Positions 17,709 through 26,567 of a stretch of DNA of 64,000 bases are shown here, one piece after another. This DNA is from Altibacter lentus. Its GTDB lineage: Bacteria > Bacteroidota > Bacteroidia > Flavobacteriales > Flavobacteriaceae. The stretch covers positions 2,620,963 to 2,684,962 of the forward strand of contig NZ_KN050846.1 of the NCBI RefSeq assembly GCF_000746845.1. Direction: 5' to 3'. Each line of letters starts with the position of its first letter. The first letter of the stretch is position 1. The position numbers were made by a program, and so were the translations under genes. The notes beneath the pieces were generated by a model. The model saw only the letters and a program-made list of their open reading frames with translations, made no database searches and was not told the DNA's origin.

Positions 17709-18551
17709 TTAACTGGTAAACAATCTGAGCGTGAACGATGTGGCGCGTTTGTATAATTTGAATTTTAGGAAGACAATAAAAAATACCGACCCTAACTGAA
17801 CCACAGGTGCAAAAAAGCCCTGGCCAACATCTGTACCAAAAAGGTTAGTCCAGAAATTAGTGTTGATTTCAGTATAGAGCGCATTTACAAATACATTGAC
17901 CAAAAAGAAGGCAGGCACCAACATATACACCGCAGCATATAACTTAAAAAACGTGTAGGCAAGCGAACGAAATTTTTCAAAAACCGCTAGACTAATTACC
18001 AAAGGAAAAAAGGCTTGCATTATACCCAATAAGAAGTAGCGTTCCGCAAGGAATAGTGGGTAGATGAACAAATCCAAAATCCAAAGAAAAAGGCTAACGA
18101 TAAATGCAAATATTTTGAATCCGTAGAGTGGTGTTACCAATGCTTCATATAAGAGCGTCATAGCAGCTTGCGCTACCTCGATGATACTTACATCTTCTTC
18201 AATAGGAATATCTTGCATCTGCAACGGTAATAAAGCAGGTGCTGTACCACGATATTGCGCTTCTATCGAAACCAAGATACTATCGAAAAAGCCTAATACT
18301 TGTGTCGAGAATATGACTAGAACAACAATTGCAAAATTCTTCATCAATTCCCCAGGACTCAATCCCCAAGTATAGCCATCCTTATCTGCAACACCTTCAT
18401 TATACTTTTTAAGGATATTAATTAAAAAGAACAGAACAGCAAGCGTTTTCATTCCGGCAATAGTGTATTGCGAGAAGCTGCTGTTCTGTATGGTTTGAAA
18501 CACCGCATCGATGTATTCCAGTCCAATCCCTAAAAGTATGGTTGCGGTCAT
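17709..18551 (-). CDS. traJ: Conjugative transposon protein TraJ (polytopic membrane protein)
   Basis: A 280-residue protein with about six hydrophobic segments (about 35-47, 78-95, 135-160, 170-195, 200-225, 250-265). It is the VirB6-like inner-membrane channel component. It is shorter than Bacteroides TraJ (about 330 residues) and starts MTATILLGIGLEYIDAVFQ. Two bases separate it from the gene upstream. Confidence 0.8.
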   Translation of the reverse strand: MTATILLGIGLEYIDAVFQTIQNSSFSQYTIAGMKTLAVLFFLINILKKYNEGVADKDGYTWGLSPGELMKNFAIVVLVIFSTQVLGFFDSILVSIEAQYRGTAPALLPLQMQDIPIEEDVSIIEVAQAAMTLLYEALVTPLYGFKIFAFIVSLFLWILDLFIYPLFLAERYFLLGIMQAFFPLVISLAVFEKFRSLAYTFFKLYAAVYMLVPAFFLVNVFVNALYTEINTNFWTNLFGTDVGQGFFAPVVQLGSVFFIVFLKFKLYKRATSFTLRLFTS

Positions 18552-18553
18552 TT

Positions 18554-19123
18554 TTAATATTCCGTTTCTCTGTTATTTACTTTATCCTGCATTTTTCTGA
18601 AGGAAATAATATCCTTGTAGCGTTTCGTTTTTGTCTGAATATTGGAAACCATTTCTTTCGATTCCAATTCTTTTTCTTTTAAAACTTCCGCACGTTCAGC
18701 ATCGGTCATTTTTAGATTATCGCTAGATAGTATTTCGCCCATAAAGTCAACGGCGTCCAATGAGTTTTGAACTATCGCATCAAAGGATTGTGCAACCCGA
18801 GTAACTTCCTCTGGTTTGATGTAAGGCGAGTTCAGGATGTCTTGTAAATCATTCTGCATTACATTGATAAGGCGCTGATTGTTTTGTGCTATTTCTTGAA
18901 CCGCTCTAAGTTGTTGTACCACACTTGATACTTTCTCGATGCTCTCTTTTGCATCTTTTAAAAATTTTACAGACTTAATCATTTGAGCTGTCTGTTTACC
19001 AGATTCTACAAGTTGTTTTATCAAACTGACAAAATTGGTATTGTCATAAGTTGGCATTCCCTGGGCTTTAATATTTAAGCTAAACAGTAATGCGATTGCG
19101 AGTACTAAGATTTTTGTTTTCAT
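18554..19123 (-). CDS. TraI-like secreted coiled-coil protein (DUF4141-type)
   Basis: A 189-residue precursor with a signal peptide (residues 1-20, ending NIKAQ) and an almost wholly helical mature part (residues 30-185), like the VirB5-type pilus/pore assembly proteins called TraI (DUF4141) in Bacteroides elements. It sits between traG and traJ, where that protein is expected. Identification rests on position, length and fold pattern. Confidence 0.68.
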   Translation of the reverse strand: MKTKILVLAIALLFSLNIKAQGMPTYDNTNFVSLIKQLVESGKQTAQMIKSVKFLKDAKESIEKVSSVVQQLRAVQEIAQNNQRLINVMQNDLQDILNSPYIKPEEVTRVAQSFDAIVQNSLDAVDFMGEILSSDNLKMTDAERAEVLKEKELESKEMVSNIQTKTKRYKDIISFRKMQDKVNNRETEY

Positions 19124-19134
19124 TGTTTTTATAT

Positions 19135-21531
19135 TTAAGATGTGAATTGAATTATTGCTTTTTCCATATCGTTATGCTCATTGTAGAGCTTCATTATTTC
19201 TTCATTTTCTTGCCCATCAGTCAAGTAAGCTGCATAGACTTCCTTTGGAACTTCAAGACGGAAAATGTTACTTTCCTTTCCTATCTTGATAAACATTTCT
19301 GTGTACTTCCGTGGTCCAGAAAGGTTGTTTTTAATGGACTTTAATTGGTTCAAATCGTGGCTAGAAAGATTTAGCCTTTTGACTAATTCGTCATAGCCTT
19401 TTTCATTGTTTAGGCTATAAATGACTTGTGTATTTTCTAATATGCTTGCGGATGTTGAATTATTCGGTAGCTGATTAATTGATTGTAGAATAATCCCAAT
19501 AGCACCATTTTGTTTACGAATAGCTTGGTAGTAGAATTCCACACTTTCCAGTACGTTGTCAAACTTTAACTGTTTGGCAAACTCATCAAATAGGATGATA
19601 CCTTTTTCAGCTCTATTCTTCCAAATGGTTCTTTGGATAGCTGACTTAATCAACTTCAACATTACGGACAAGATTTCCTTGTTATCCTTTACTTCATCCA
19701 GTTCAAAAACAATCAATCGTTTGTCCTCAATCTTATAGGTCTGGTCTTCGCTTACCTCAAACAAGAAGCTGTATAGACCATCGCCGACATATTCGGACAT
19801 TACGTGCAAAAAGCTTGTGACGTTGAAGTAGTCGGGATGGATTTTTAGAATGTTTAGAAGGTCTCTTTGGTTTATTTCTATAAAGCTGTAAAAACCATCC
19901 AATGAGTGATTTTCCGGTGTACTATCGTAATAATGTTTCAGTATTTTCTTGACAGAAACAGATTGTGCCTTGGTCACTTTTAAATCTGAAGCGAACAGTT
20001 CAAACAGGAAAACGGACAAGTCTTCCAACCGTTCCGGTGTCAAATCTTTTACATCGCTGATGTAAAAAGGATTGATACCTAAGTTCTTTCCGCTTTCATA
20101 TCTGAGTACGGTATATTTCTCAGGATATAGTTTTGCGAATTTGGTGTAAGAACCACCCAAGTCGATGATGACCAGACGGACACCACTTTCAAAATATTGA
20201 CGTAAAATATTATTGGCCAAAAACGATTTCCCTTCGCCTGTTGGTGCGAAAATGGCGAAGTTTCGTGCTTTTATACGTTTCTTGCGTTCGTCCCAAACAT
20301 CTTTTAGAACAGGTACATTATGTTCTCTATCATTGAAAATGATTCCGGTAGCATCTGAGTTGTAATTCGTATTGTTGATAAACAGGCATAAAGCGTGCTT
20401 TAAATCTGTCACATATAAATCGTTATTTGAAAAGTTGGATGAAAAACAGCAGTAACTATTAAGGATGTAGTTCTTCCGTTCTTCGCCTCTTGGATAGTAT
20501 GGAATAATGTCCAGTTCTTTAAACTCAGTTTTAATTTTTGAACCGATTCGGCTTAAATTTTCAGGGTTCTTATCCCAATACACAATGTTTAGATGACCAC
20601 GGATTATTCGTGCATTATCATCGGCATTAATCTGGTCGAGAATGTGTTGAATTTTGCCTAGTACGACTTTGTTCTGAGAGCCGAAATTGGAACTTTTGTT
20701 CAGTTCTTCAACTTTCTTATCAAGCAGCTTGCGCCACTTCTGTTTGTCATCCAAATACAAGATTTGATTGACTATGTGATTCTCATTAAGCGTAAGCCCT
20801 AAGCCATCAATAAACCCTTGATGAAACACAAAATCGTCAGATGTGAATTTCTCATTGGTCTTGCTACTCTGTACACTTTCGCCAAAGCACAGTTCGCTAT
20901 TGACAGCCAGGGCATCAAAATGGTTTTCGCCAATATTGACGCTTTTTTTATCTAGTATGATATCAGTATCAAACCCATCATTGAAGCCATTGAAATAGCC
21001 ATTTGTGAGTTGCTGTATCTCTTTCGCTTTAAGCGAAACGAAGGTCATCTTTCGGCTATTGTTTATAAAGGATATAGAATCGCTTACTGAACCGATGAAG
21101 CTCTTAACGCTATCATCCAATTGTTGAACAATTCCTTTGGAAACTTTACGAAAAGGGTTGACATATTTTGAATTATTCAACGCTTTGTTCTTAGTGAGCG
21201 TAAAGAACAAAAAGCAACGATGTTCCATATAATCACGCCCTTTGAAGTGGTCGTGGGTCGCTTTTTCTAAAAAGGTTGTATTCGGAAGCTTTTCTGAAGT
21301 GTATGTTTTCTTTAGGTAGATATCCTGTTTTTGAACCACCGTACCAATGGGCAATGATTTTAAAGCCTGAAACCAAGCACCGTGTATGTCCTCGAAGTCT
21401 TTTTCAGATAGTGAATAGATTTCTGGTAGCGTTCCTTCATAGCATAGGACGACATTGCCATTATTGGCAAATATGATATTGTCTTGAATATCCGTAATAG
21501 GGTTATATGCTGAAAGATTAATCTTGTTCAT
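19135..21531 (-). CDS. traG: Conjugation ATPase TraG (VirB4-like)
   Basis: A 798-residue ATPase that powers assembly of the conjugation channel. Walker A APTGEGKSFLANN is at about residues 427-439 and Walker B ILFDEFAKQL at about 646-655; LQSINQLP near 690 is a conserved sensor-like stretch. The N-terminal 300 residues are the VirB4 membrane-facing domain. Length fits the family. The start overlaps the DUF4133 gene by 14 bases, showing translational coupling. It is one of the best markers of the element. Confidence 0.92.
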   Translation of the reverse strand: MNKINLSAYNPITDIQDNIIFANNGNVVLCYEGTLPEIYSLSEKDFEDIHGAWFQALKSLPIGTVVQKQDIYLKKTYTSEKLPNTTFLEKATHDHFKGRDYMEHRCFLFFTLTKNKALNNSKYVNPFRKVSKGIVQQLDDSVKSFIGSVSDSISFINNSRKMTFVSLKAKEIQQLTNGYFNGFNDGFDTDIILDKKSVNIGENHFDALAVNSELCFGESVQSSKTNEKFTSDDFVFHQGFIDGLGLTLNENHIVNQILYLDDKQKWRKLLDKKVEELNKSSNFGSQNKVVLGKIQHILDQINADDNARIIRGHLNIVYWDKNPENLSRIGSKIKTEFKELDIIPYYPRGEERKNYILNSYCCFSSNFSNNDLYVTDLKHALCLFINNTNYNSDATGIIFNDREHNVPVLKDVWDERKKRIKARNFAIFAPTGEGKSFLANNILRQYFESGVRLVIIDLGGSYTKFAKLYPEKYTVLRYESGKNLGINPFYISDVKDLTPERLEDLSVFLFELFASDLKVTKAQSVSVKKILKHYYDSTPENHSLDGFYSFIEINQRDLLNILKIHPDYFNVTSFLHVMSEYVGDGLYSFLFEVSEDQTYKIEDKRLIVFELDEVKDNKEILSVMLKLIKSAIQRTIWKNRAEKGIILFDEFAKQLKFDNVLESVEFYYQAIRKQNGAIGIILQSINQLPNNSTSASILENTQVIYSLNNEKGYDELVKRLNLSSHDLNQLKSIKNNLSGPRKYTEMFIKIGKESNIFRLEVPKEVYAAYLTDGQENEEIMKLYNEHNDMEKAIIQFTS

Positions 21532-21802
21532 AATCGAATCCAGAATTTCTTTTGTTATTTATTATTTTAGGGAAGGCTTTAGCTGTTTGAAACAGTTGTG
21601 GATTATTAGCCATCCTTGTAAGAGCGATGTATAAGGCTGCATTAAAAACCATAACACCTATTATCATTAAGAAGCTGAATGAAAAAATGATGATTAATAA
21701 CGAAGCAAGAATCGCAACCATCATTAATGCAAACAAGGAAATAGGCAGCCCAAAAATGACCGCCCGCTTCCTGATGTTTTTATAGACCTCAAACTTCTTC
21801 AT
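21518..21802 (-). CDS. traF: TraF-like membrane protein (DUF4133)
   Basis: A 94-residue protein with two transmembrane helices (about 17-38 and 42-62), the VirB3-like partner of the TraG ATPase. It starts MKKFEVYKNIRKRAVIFGLP, typical of DUF4133. It overlaps traG by 14 bases and lies two bases from traE. Confidence 0.85.
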   Translation of the reverse strand: MKKFEVYKNIRKRAVIFGLPISLFALMMVAILASLLIIIFSFSFLMIIGVMVFNAALYIALTRMANNPQLFQTAKAFPKIINNKRNSGFDYEQD

Positions 21803-21804
21803 AG

Positions 21805-22092
21805 TTACACTACGATTCCGATTAAGTATGTGAAGATGCCGACTACTGCGCCAGCAATTAAAACAAATACTAGTACTCTAGTAATTCCTTTTTTAAGGTC
21901 TGCATTTTCCCCAAAGAAATGTCCTGCGTTAAACAGGAAGCCAACTAGGAAGATGACACCTAATAAAATTGGAAAAATAGTTCTGATAGTGTCGCCAACA
22001 TCATTAACTGAATCTTCAATACCACCAATTTGAGCAAAAAGCGAAGTGGATAAGAGTGAAAGAAATGATGCTAAATAGAGTGATTTTTTCAT
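21805..22092 (-). CDS. traE: TraE (DUF4134), VirB2/pilin-like membrane protein
   Basis: A 95-residue protein with a cleavable signal (residues 1-20, ending SLFAQ) and two membrane helices (about 38-58 and 72-94). This is the first gene of the tra operon, as in Bacteroides elements, and probably a pilin-like subunit. The operon promoter must lie in the 189-base divergent gap to the amidase gene, which holds an inverted repeat at 22155-22177. Confidence 0.87.
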   Translation of the reverse strand: MKKSLYLASFLSLLSTSLFAQIGGIEDSVNDVGDTIRTIFPILLGVIFLVGFLFNAGHFFGENADLKKGITRVLVFVLIAGAVVGIFTYLIGIVV

Positions 22093-22154
22093 AATAAAAT
22101 TGTTTAGATTTTTATGTTGTTCTCGTTAGTAGAAATTTACATATATTTGAACAT

Positions 22155-22177
22155 AAATTACTGTAAATCAGTAATTT
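22155..22177. promoter_or_regulatory. Inverted repeat in the tra/amidase divergent promoter region
   Basis: Perfect 9-bp arms AAATTACTG (22155-22163) and CAGTAATTT (22169-22177) with a 5-base spacer lie between traE and the amidase gene. A TATATTTG box (matching Bacteroidetes TAnnTTTG) sits at 22143-22150 on the plus strand. The repeat is a candidate operator for control of transfer. Confidence 0.45.
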
Positions 22178-22281
22178 GTGAATAAAATATTATTTGATTC
22201 TATTTGAATTCGGTTGTTGTTATTTAGCATCAAATCCTATGGGTTTTTAAAGGGAAGTTGTTGATAACCTGAAAATTAAAA

Positions 22282-22911
22282 ATGAAAAAAGTGCTCAAGA
22301 ACGTCAGTTTTGTCTTTTTGCTTCTAAAAATGTGCATCGTTTTTGGACAAGAAATGAGTGCTCAAAAAAGAATAATTATAGACGTTGGACACGGTGGAAA
22401 AGATTCTGGAGCAATAGGTGTAAATGGCATCCAAGAAAAGGATGTTGTACTCAATATTGCAAGTGCGATTTTGAAGCTAAATAACGAATTAGAAAATCCT
22501 CTGGATATCTATTTGACACGATATAGCGATACACTTATTTCTCTATCGGATAGAGCAAAATTGGCTAAAGCCCTGAATGCGGATTTATTTGTTTCGCTGC
22601 ATTGTAATCATTCTGATAATCGGAATGCGAGAGGGATAGAAGTTTATGTTTCAAACAGGCAGACAGAATACACCAAAGAATCTATCTGGTTTGCTTATCA
22701 ATTACAAGAAATACTGAATAAGAAACTGAGTTTCGATATTAGAGGTGTGAAGTTTGCCAATTTTCAGGTGTTGCGAGAAACAGTTGGTTTTTGTCCTTCC
22801 GTGCTTTTGGAATTGGGTTTCTTATCTAATAAAGATGAAGGTACTTATATTTCAAATGCTACCAATATTCAATTCGCTGCCAACGCTATTTTACTATCAA
22901 TCCAAAACTAA
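22282..22911 (+). CDS. N-acetylmuramoyl-L-alanine amidase (Amidase_3)
   Basis: A 209-residue zinc amidase that cleaves the peptide from MurNAc in peptidoglycan; here probably opens the wall for the conjugation pore. It has a signal peptide (residues 1-22, ending VFGQ), zinc ligands in DVGHGGKDSGA (His about 37), QEKD (Glu about 51) and SLHCNH (His about 112), and the catalytic Glu in LLELGFLSN near the C-terminus. It faces away from the tra operon. Similar amidases accompany many conjugation clusters. Confidence 0.9.
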   Translation: MKKVLKNVSFVFLLLKMCIVFGQEMSAQKRIIIDVGHGGKDSGAIGVNGIQEKDVVLNIASAILKLNNELENPLDIYLTRYSDTLISLSDRAKLAKALNADLFVSLHCNHSDNRNARGIEVYVSNRQTEYTKESIWFAYQLQEILNKKLSFDIRGVKFANFQVLRETVGFCPSVLLELGFLSNKDEGTYISNATNIQFAANAILLSIQN

Positions 22912-22918
22912 TATTATT

Positions 22919-23017
22919 ATGAAAGACATATTTTTAGAGTTAACCGAAAGTTTAAAAGCGATTATAGTGCAATTTATTTCAGAAGTGATTTTGTTATATA
23001 AATCATTTCGAGGTTGA
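22919..23017 (+). CDS. Very small hydrophobic protein
   Basis: A 32-codon frame that begins seven bases after the amidase stop (ATG 22919, stop 23015-23017). The product has a central hydrophobic helix (LKAIIVQFISEVILLY). Tight spacing suggests it is expressed with the amidase, perhaps as a holin-like helper; too short to be sure. Confidence 0.35.
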   Translation: MKDIFLELTESLKAIIVQFISEVILLYKSFRG

Positions 23018-23018
23018 A

Positions 23019-24074
23019 TTACATTCTTTCATCAAGCATTATTGATTTATACCAGTAAAAGAAAGCCTCTGGATTATTCTTTTTAAGCTTGTTGAGCTTA
23101 TTGTATTTAGGGTTTTCAATCAACCAGTCTTTTACCTCTAATGGGTTATCAAACCTTTCAATCTTATTATTGATTTGGGATTTGATTAGTTCAGACAAGT
23201 ATGCCACTTTTGAAGATGCTATGATGGCTTCTTCAATATTGAATTTCTCAATGGTAAAGTTTGTAAAATTACTGATACCTGTTTGAAGATGTTTAAAATC
23301 TTCAGATTTAGTGTCGCGAGTTGAAAGCACAAAACAAGCTTCTTGCGTATCGTTTAGTACTTGCTCTGCGGTTATATCTAATTTTCTAAAGGAAAGCTCT
23401 TCTTTAACCACTTTTGCATAGCTGGTTCGTACCACCGTCAAATCAGAAATATTTTCCATTAAAAAAGCGACATCGAATAACTGTTTGATAATCTCTACAG
23501 GTCTTCCTTTGCTATATAGAATTCCTGTTGTTTTTGGGGCAAAGGCGGTTAGTTTATCGCCTAAAATAGCGTCAAAAGTTGGCATCATTACTTGTATAAT
23601 TTCGCCCTCTGTCTGAATCCAATCGTGAGCTATTGGGATTTCTGTGAGTTCAGGATATGGATTTGGGGTATAAAGAACATCCAATAAAATCGGCTCAATG
23701 CTTCCATCCACGTTGCTTTTATAATATGTTTTAAAATGTCCCACAGGGGCATCAGGTGTATGTTTTCTATTGTTGTCATCTTCCCAATGTGTGAAAACAG
23801 TTTTACTACACATAGTATCTAATATGGGGTCTATATCGCTTTGAATTTGTTCGGTTATGATATCAATGTCAATGGAAAATCGCTTTGGCTTTTTTGTTGC
23901 TAACAACAAAGCGGTTCCACCTTTGAAAATAAATTCTAGACCGTTTATCTTTAATTGTTCCAATAGTATCAAGGCATAAATAACCTTCTCTATAAGTTTT
24001 GGATCATACTTTCTGCCAAGTTTTTGCTTGACCTCAAAAATCCATTCTGGATGATATGTACTTTCTTTAATCAT
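23019..24074 (-). CDS. AbiEii/AbiGii-type nucleotidyltransferase toxin
   Basis: A 351-residue protein of the nucleotidyltransferase toxin family (AbiEii, MenA relatives), which modifies tRNA or nucleotides to stop growth during phage infection or loss of the element. The core motif FIFKGGTALLLA (about residues 45-56) followed by RFSIDIDI (about 62-69; the DxD metal ligands) is clear. It is the second gene of a pair with the HTH antitoxin upstream and stabilises the ICE or gives abortive infection (inference from the family). Confidence 0.87.
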   Translation of the reverse strand: MIKESTYHPEWIFEVKQKLGRKYDPKLIEKVIYALILLEQLKINGLEFIFKGGTALLLATKKPKRFSIDIDIITEQIQSDIDPILDTMCSKTVFTHWEDDNNRKHTPDAPVGHFKTYYKSNVDGSIEPILLDVLYTPNPYPELTEIPIAHDWIQTEGEIIQVMMPTFDAILGDKLTAFAPKTTGILYSKGRPVEIIKQLFDVAFLMENISDLTVVRTSYAKVVKEELSFRKLDITAEQVLNDTQEACFVLSTRDTKSEDFKHLQTGISNFTNFTIEKFNIEEAIIASSKVAYLSELIKSQINNKIERFDNPLEVKDWLIENPKYNKLNKLKKNNPEAFFYWYKSIMLDERM

Positions 24075-24085
24075 ATATATTAAGT

Positions 24086-24113
24086 TTTGGCAAAATATTA
24101 ATTTTTTGCCAAA
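24086..24113. promoter_or_regulatory. Palindrome between antitoxin and toxin (second operator candidate)
   Basis: TTTGGCAAAA (24086-24095) and TTTTGCCAAA (24104-24113) form a perfect inverted repeat with an 8-base spacer. It overlaps the last codons of the antitoxin gene and shares its TTTGGCAAA core with the larger palindrome upstream of that gene. Confidence 0.6.
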
Positions 24114-24826
24114 GTTAAATTTATTCTATGTTCTACTTCTTTTTCCTTATTTCGTCTTTGGGCATAACGTTTCATTTTACCTTGATTGATTTCAAACTTG
24201 CTAAAAGCCGACTCGTATATAAAATCTAATTCCCCTTGTTGCGCACCATACAAGTTGGTATCGATAATCATATCCACTAAAAGTTTTTCTAGTGATGGTA
24301 TTATAGTATTTTTTGTTTCGATTATAGGTGCTTCCGAAACCAAATGTTTTATAATAATTACATCATCACTATTATGAATGTAAAGCTCAAAAGTTTCTGC
24401 ATCGGGTTCTAAAAAAACTTGTTTTCCTTTGTCCTTTAATTTGTAAAATACGGATTGGGCTACATCTTTTTCCAGTTCAACAATGGTGTAAAATTTAAAT
24501 GGCTGGTGTCGCATTAAATCGTTTAGCCAAATAGTGTTCCAAATACAAAAGTCTATGAAGGGATAGTCCTTTTTGATTTTATTGAACAGTCGCTTTAATT
24601 TACTATTGATAACCGGACAAAATTCATTATTTCCCTGCAACGCATAAATACCTCTAGTGGGATTTTTTAATACCCCTTCTTTTTTTAGTTTCGACAAATA
24701 GACGTTAATCGAGCTTTCTTTCAGATTTGGAAAATCTTTGCGAATGCAATCAACTAAATCTTTTTTAGAAATAGTTTGATTCCCTTGAAAATAGGATGGT
24801 ATTTTTTTTTCTATTGTATAATTCAA
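24098..24826 (-). CDS. AbiEi-like antitoxin (DUF6577-type)
   Basis: A 242-residue protein with an N-terminal winged helix (residues 18-62: ISKKDLVDCIRKDF, then SINVYLSKLKKEGVLKNPTRGIYAL) and a C-terminal domain with LLVDMIIDTNLYGAQQGELDFIYESAF. This is the layout of type IV AbiEi antitoxins, which repress their own operon by binding inverted repeats. A perfect 16-bp inverted repeat stands right before the start (24840-24881). It precedes the AbiEii toxin by 23 bases. Confidence 0.75.
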   Translation of the reverse strand: MNYTIEKKIPSYFQGNQTISKKDLVDCIRKDFPNLKESSINVYLSKLKKEGVLKNPTRGIYALQGNNEFCPVINSKLKRLFNKIKKDYPFIDFCIWNTIWLNDLMRHQPFKFYTIVELEKDVAQSVFYKLKDKGKQVFLEPDAETFELYIHNSDDVIIIKHLVSEAPIIETKNTIIPSLEKLLVDMIIDTNLYGAQQGELDFIYESAFSKFEINQGKMKRYAQRRNKEKEVEHRINLTLAKN

Positions 24827-24839
24827 AGTAATTACATTT

Positions 24840-24881
24840 ATTAAACTTTGGCAAAATACAATAAATTTGCCAAAGTTTAAT
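24840..24881. promoter_or_regulatory. Perfect 16-bp inverted repeat, operator candidate of the AbiE pair
   Basis: Arms ATTAAACTTTGGCAAA (24840-24855) and TTTGCCAAAGTTTAAT (24866-24881) are exact reverse complements with a 10-base A/T spacer. It lies between the IstB-like gene and the antitoxin start. It could act both as antitoxin operator and as a terminator for the following gene. Confidence 0.7.
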
Positions 24882-25543
24882 TATTTTCTTTTGTCCCCAG
24901 CACCTTTATCAAAAGCAATCAAGTTAAACAGTTCTCGCATTCGGCTACGAACCCGATTACCATAGTGTTCTTCCAGTTCTTCAGCATTGAGGTTGGTGGT
25001 AGCGTGTGTTTTAATTTTATGTTTGGTCTGAATGTATAGTTCATATCTAGATAAGATGACTTCGCCCATTACGTTCAAATCTTTGCCATAGAACCTTCCA
25101 GCAGGTTCAATACCTAAATCATCAAAGCAATAAAATCTGGTATTTCCATAGTCTTCAATGGTTTTAAAACCGAGGTGGTTAAAACTGAAAGCCACGTTCC
25201 TGCAAGGAATCATTTCGTAAGGCCTTTGCATTGGTACGATATGTCGAAGTAGTTTCATCAATGTAGTCTTTCCACATCCTACAGGTCCAGAAAGTAAAAT
25301 GCCTTTGTCGATATCAATTCCGTTCTTTTCACAATTTTCTTTGTCCTTGATGAAATAATGGCAGAGTTTACGAATGATAACCGTGTCCTCGTCATAGATT
25401 CTAAATTGTTGACCAAATAATTTCGATCCCTTTGCATTTAGATAAATTAGGATTTTGTCAAAATCGTAAAGAACGCTTTTGCCATCAAACTTTCCGAGCG
25501 AGTATTCCACGCCACCTTCGGTAATTTTAGAGGGGTTGTCCAT
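24881..25543 (-). CDS. IstB/DnaC-like ATPase
   Basis: A 220-residue AAA+ ATPase (from ATG 25543; the frame continues to 25618). Walker A GPVGCGKTT is near residue 85 and Walker B FYCFDDLGIEP near 137, followed by HATTNLNAEEL (sensor 1) and the box RVRSRMRELFN near the end. This is the DnaC/IstB helicase-loader type and probably helps replication of the excised circle. Its start overlaps the end of the initiator-like gene by 17 bases. Confidence 0.8.
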   Translation of the reverse strand: MDNPSKITEGGVEYSLGKFDGKSVLYDFDKILIYLNAKGSKLFGQQFRIYDEDTVIIRKLCHYFIKDKENCEKNGIDIDKGILLSGPVGCGKTTLMKLLRHIVPMQRPYEMIPCRNVAFSFNHLGFKTIEDYGNTRFYCFDDLGIEPAGRFYGKDLNVMGEVILSRYELYIQTKHKIKTHATTNLNAEELEEHYGNRVRSRMRELFNLIAFDKGAGDKRK

Positions 25544-26279
25544 AATCTTTATTTTTAGTGGTTCGCAAGTTGTCCTTGATTTGGGACGCTTGTTTTTTGT
25601 TTGGTTTGTTTTCTTCATCGAAAAGCTCGGTTCTATCCATCCAGTTCAAAGCTAAGGCTCGCCAATCTCGAATTTCTTTTCCATCGCTAGTTTGCCAATT
25701 TCGAGTTTCATAATGCTCGAAGAATTTTTTTCCTTCATCAGCATTAAAACTTTTTTCAATAAAAAAATCAATAACGGCCTGCCAGCCCTTTGGTTGTTTT
25801 ATATTGTTTACTTGTTTGGTATTGTTTATAGTAGATACCAATGCTTGTCCACTCACGGGACGGTGCGAGTCCACAACTTGTCCAGATATGGGATAGTGCT
25901 GTCCCGCTATCGGTACACCATTGGGACGGTACTGTTCCGCAACCTGTTCTAATATGGGACTGTACCGTCCCATATCAGGTTCATCACTTGTACCAATAAT
26001 GGACATCTTGATTTTACTACCCTTGTAAGGATTGTTTGAAGGGTAGTATGACAGGTAGCCCCAAGAATCTAGGTTGGTAACACACCTGTGATAAGTGGAT
26101 TTTGAACCTATTTTTGATGCGAGCATCAAATCTCTACGATTAACATAGAATTCATTTGCAAAGCGGCTGCTGTTCCATTCTTGGAACAAGGCCATATACA
26201 AACTGATATGGGTAGGGTTTAGGCGGTCATCAAAATAGAACTTTTCAAAAGCCGCGTTTAGTAGCTTTATATAGTTCAT
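25527..26279 (-). CDS. Replication initiator-like/winged-helix protein of the ICE
   Basis: A 250-residue protein starting MNYIKLLNAAFEKFYFDDRLNPTHISLY, with an N-terminal winged-helix-like region (residues 15-90) that includes YVNRRDLMLASKIGSKSTYHRCVTNL. A Gly/Pro-rich linker (about 105-150) carries repeated YSPIL/YRPNG/YPISG-like strings. It resembles DnaD-like or RepA-like proteins paired with IstB-like ATPases in Bacteroidetes ICEs, so a role in replication of the excised form is likely. Specific family uncertain. Confidence 0.65.
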   Translation of the reverse strand: MNYIKLLNAAFEKFYFDDRLNPTHISLYMALFQEWNSSRFANEFYVNRRDLMLASKIGSKSTYHRCVTNLDSWGYLSYYPSNNPYKGSKIKMSIIGTSDEPDMGRYSPILEQVAEQYRPNGVPIAGQHYPISGQVVDSHRPVSGQALVSTINNTKQVNNIKQPKGWQAVIDFFIEKSFNADEGKKFFEHYETRNWQTSDGKEIRDWRALALNWMDRTELFDEENKPNKKQASQIKDNLRTTKNKDYGQPL

Positions 26280-26282
26280 CGC

Positions 26283-26567
26283 TTAATGATTTAAACCGTG
26301 ATGTACACGGTTAGCTGTCATTACATTTTGTATTTCTTCGGTATCATAATAAATGATTCCGCCAACTTTAGTATAGGGTAACGTTCCATTGATACGAAGA
26401 TTTTGAAGTGTTCCAGGACTTACTTGCAGTAAGTCCATAACCTCAGAAGACTTAAGATATTTTTTAAGTTTTCCATTTCCCTGTTTGGATAAGAGATTTT
26501 TGATGTCATCGAGCAATTCCATTTTGAATTCTCTAAGGTCGTCTGAAGTAATAATAGTTGCTGGCAT
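26283..26567 (-). CDS. Excisionase-family HTH protein
   Basis: A 94-residue MerR/Xis-type helix-turn-helix protein (KYLKSSEVMDLLQVSPGTLQNLRINGTLPYTKVGGIIYYDTEEI, residues 39-83). Bacteroidetes ICEs carry such proteins near the integrase as excision factors or as activators. It is the first gene of the three-gene block with the initiator-like and IstB-like proteins (three-base gap). Two palindromes lie upstream. Confidence 0.82.
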   Translation of the reverse strand: MPATIITSDDLREFKMELLDDIKNLLSKQGNGKLKKYLKSSEVMDLLQVSPGTLQNLRINGTLPYTKVGGIIYYDTEEIQNVMTANRVHHGLNH

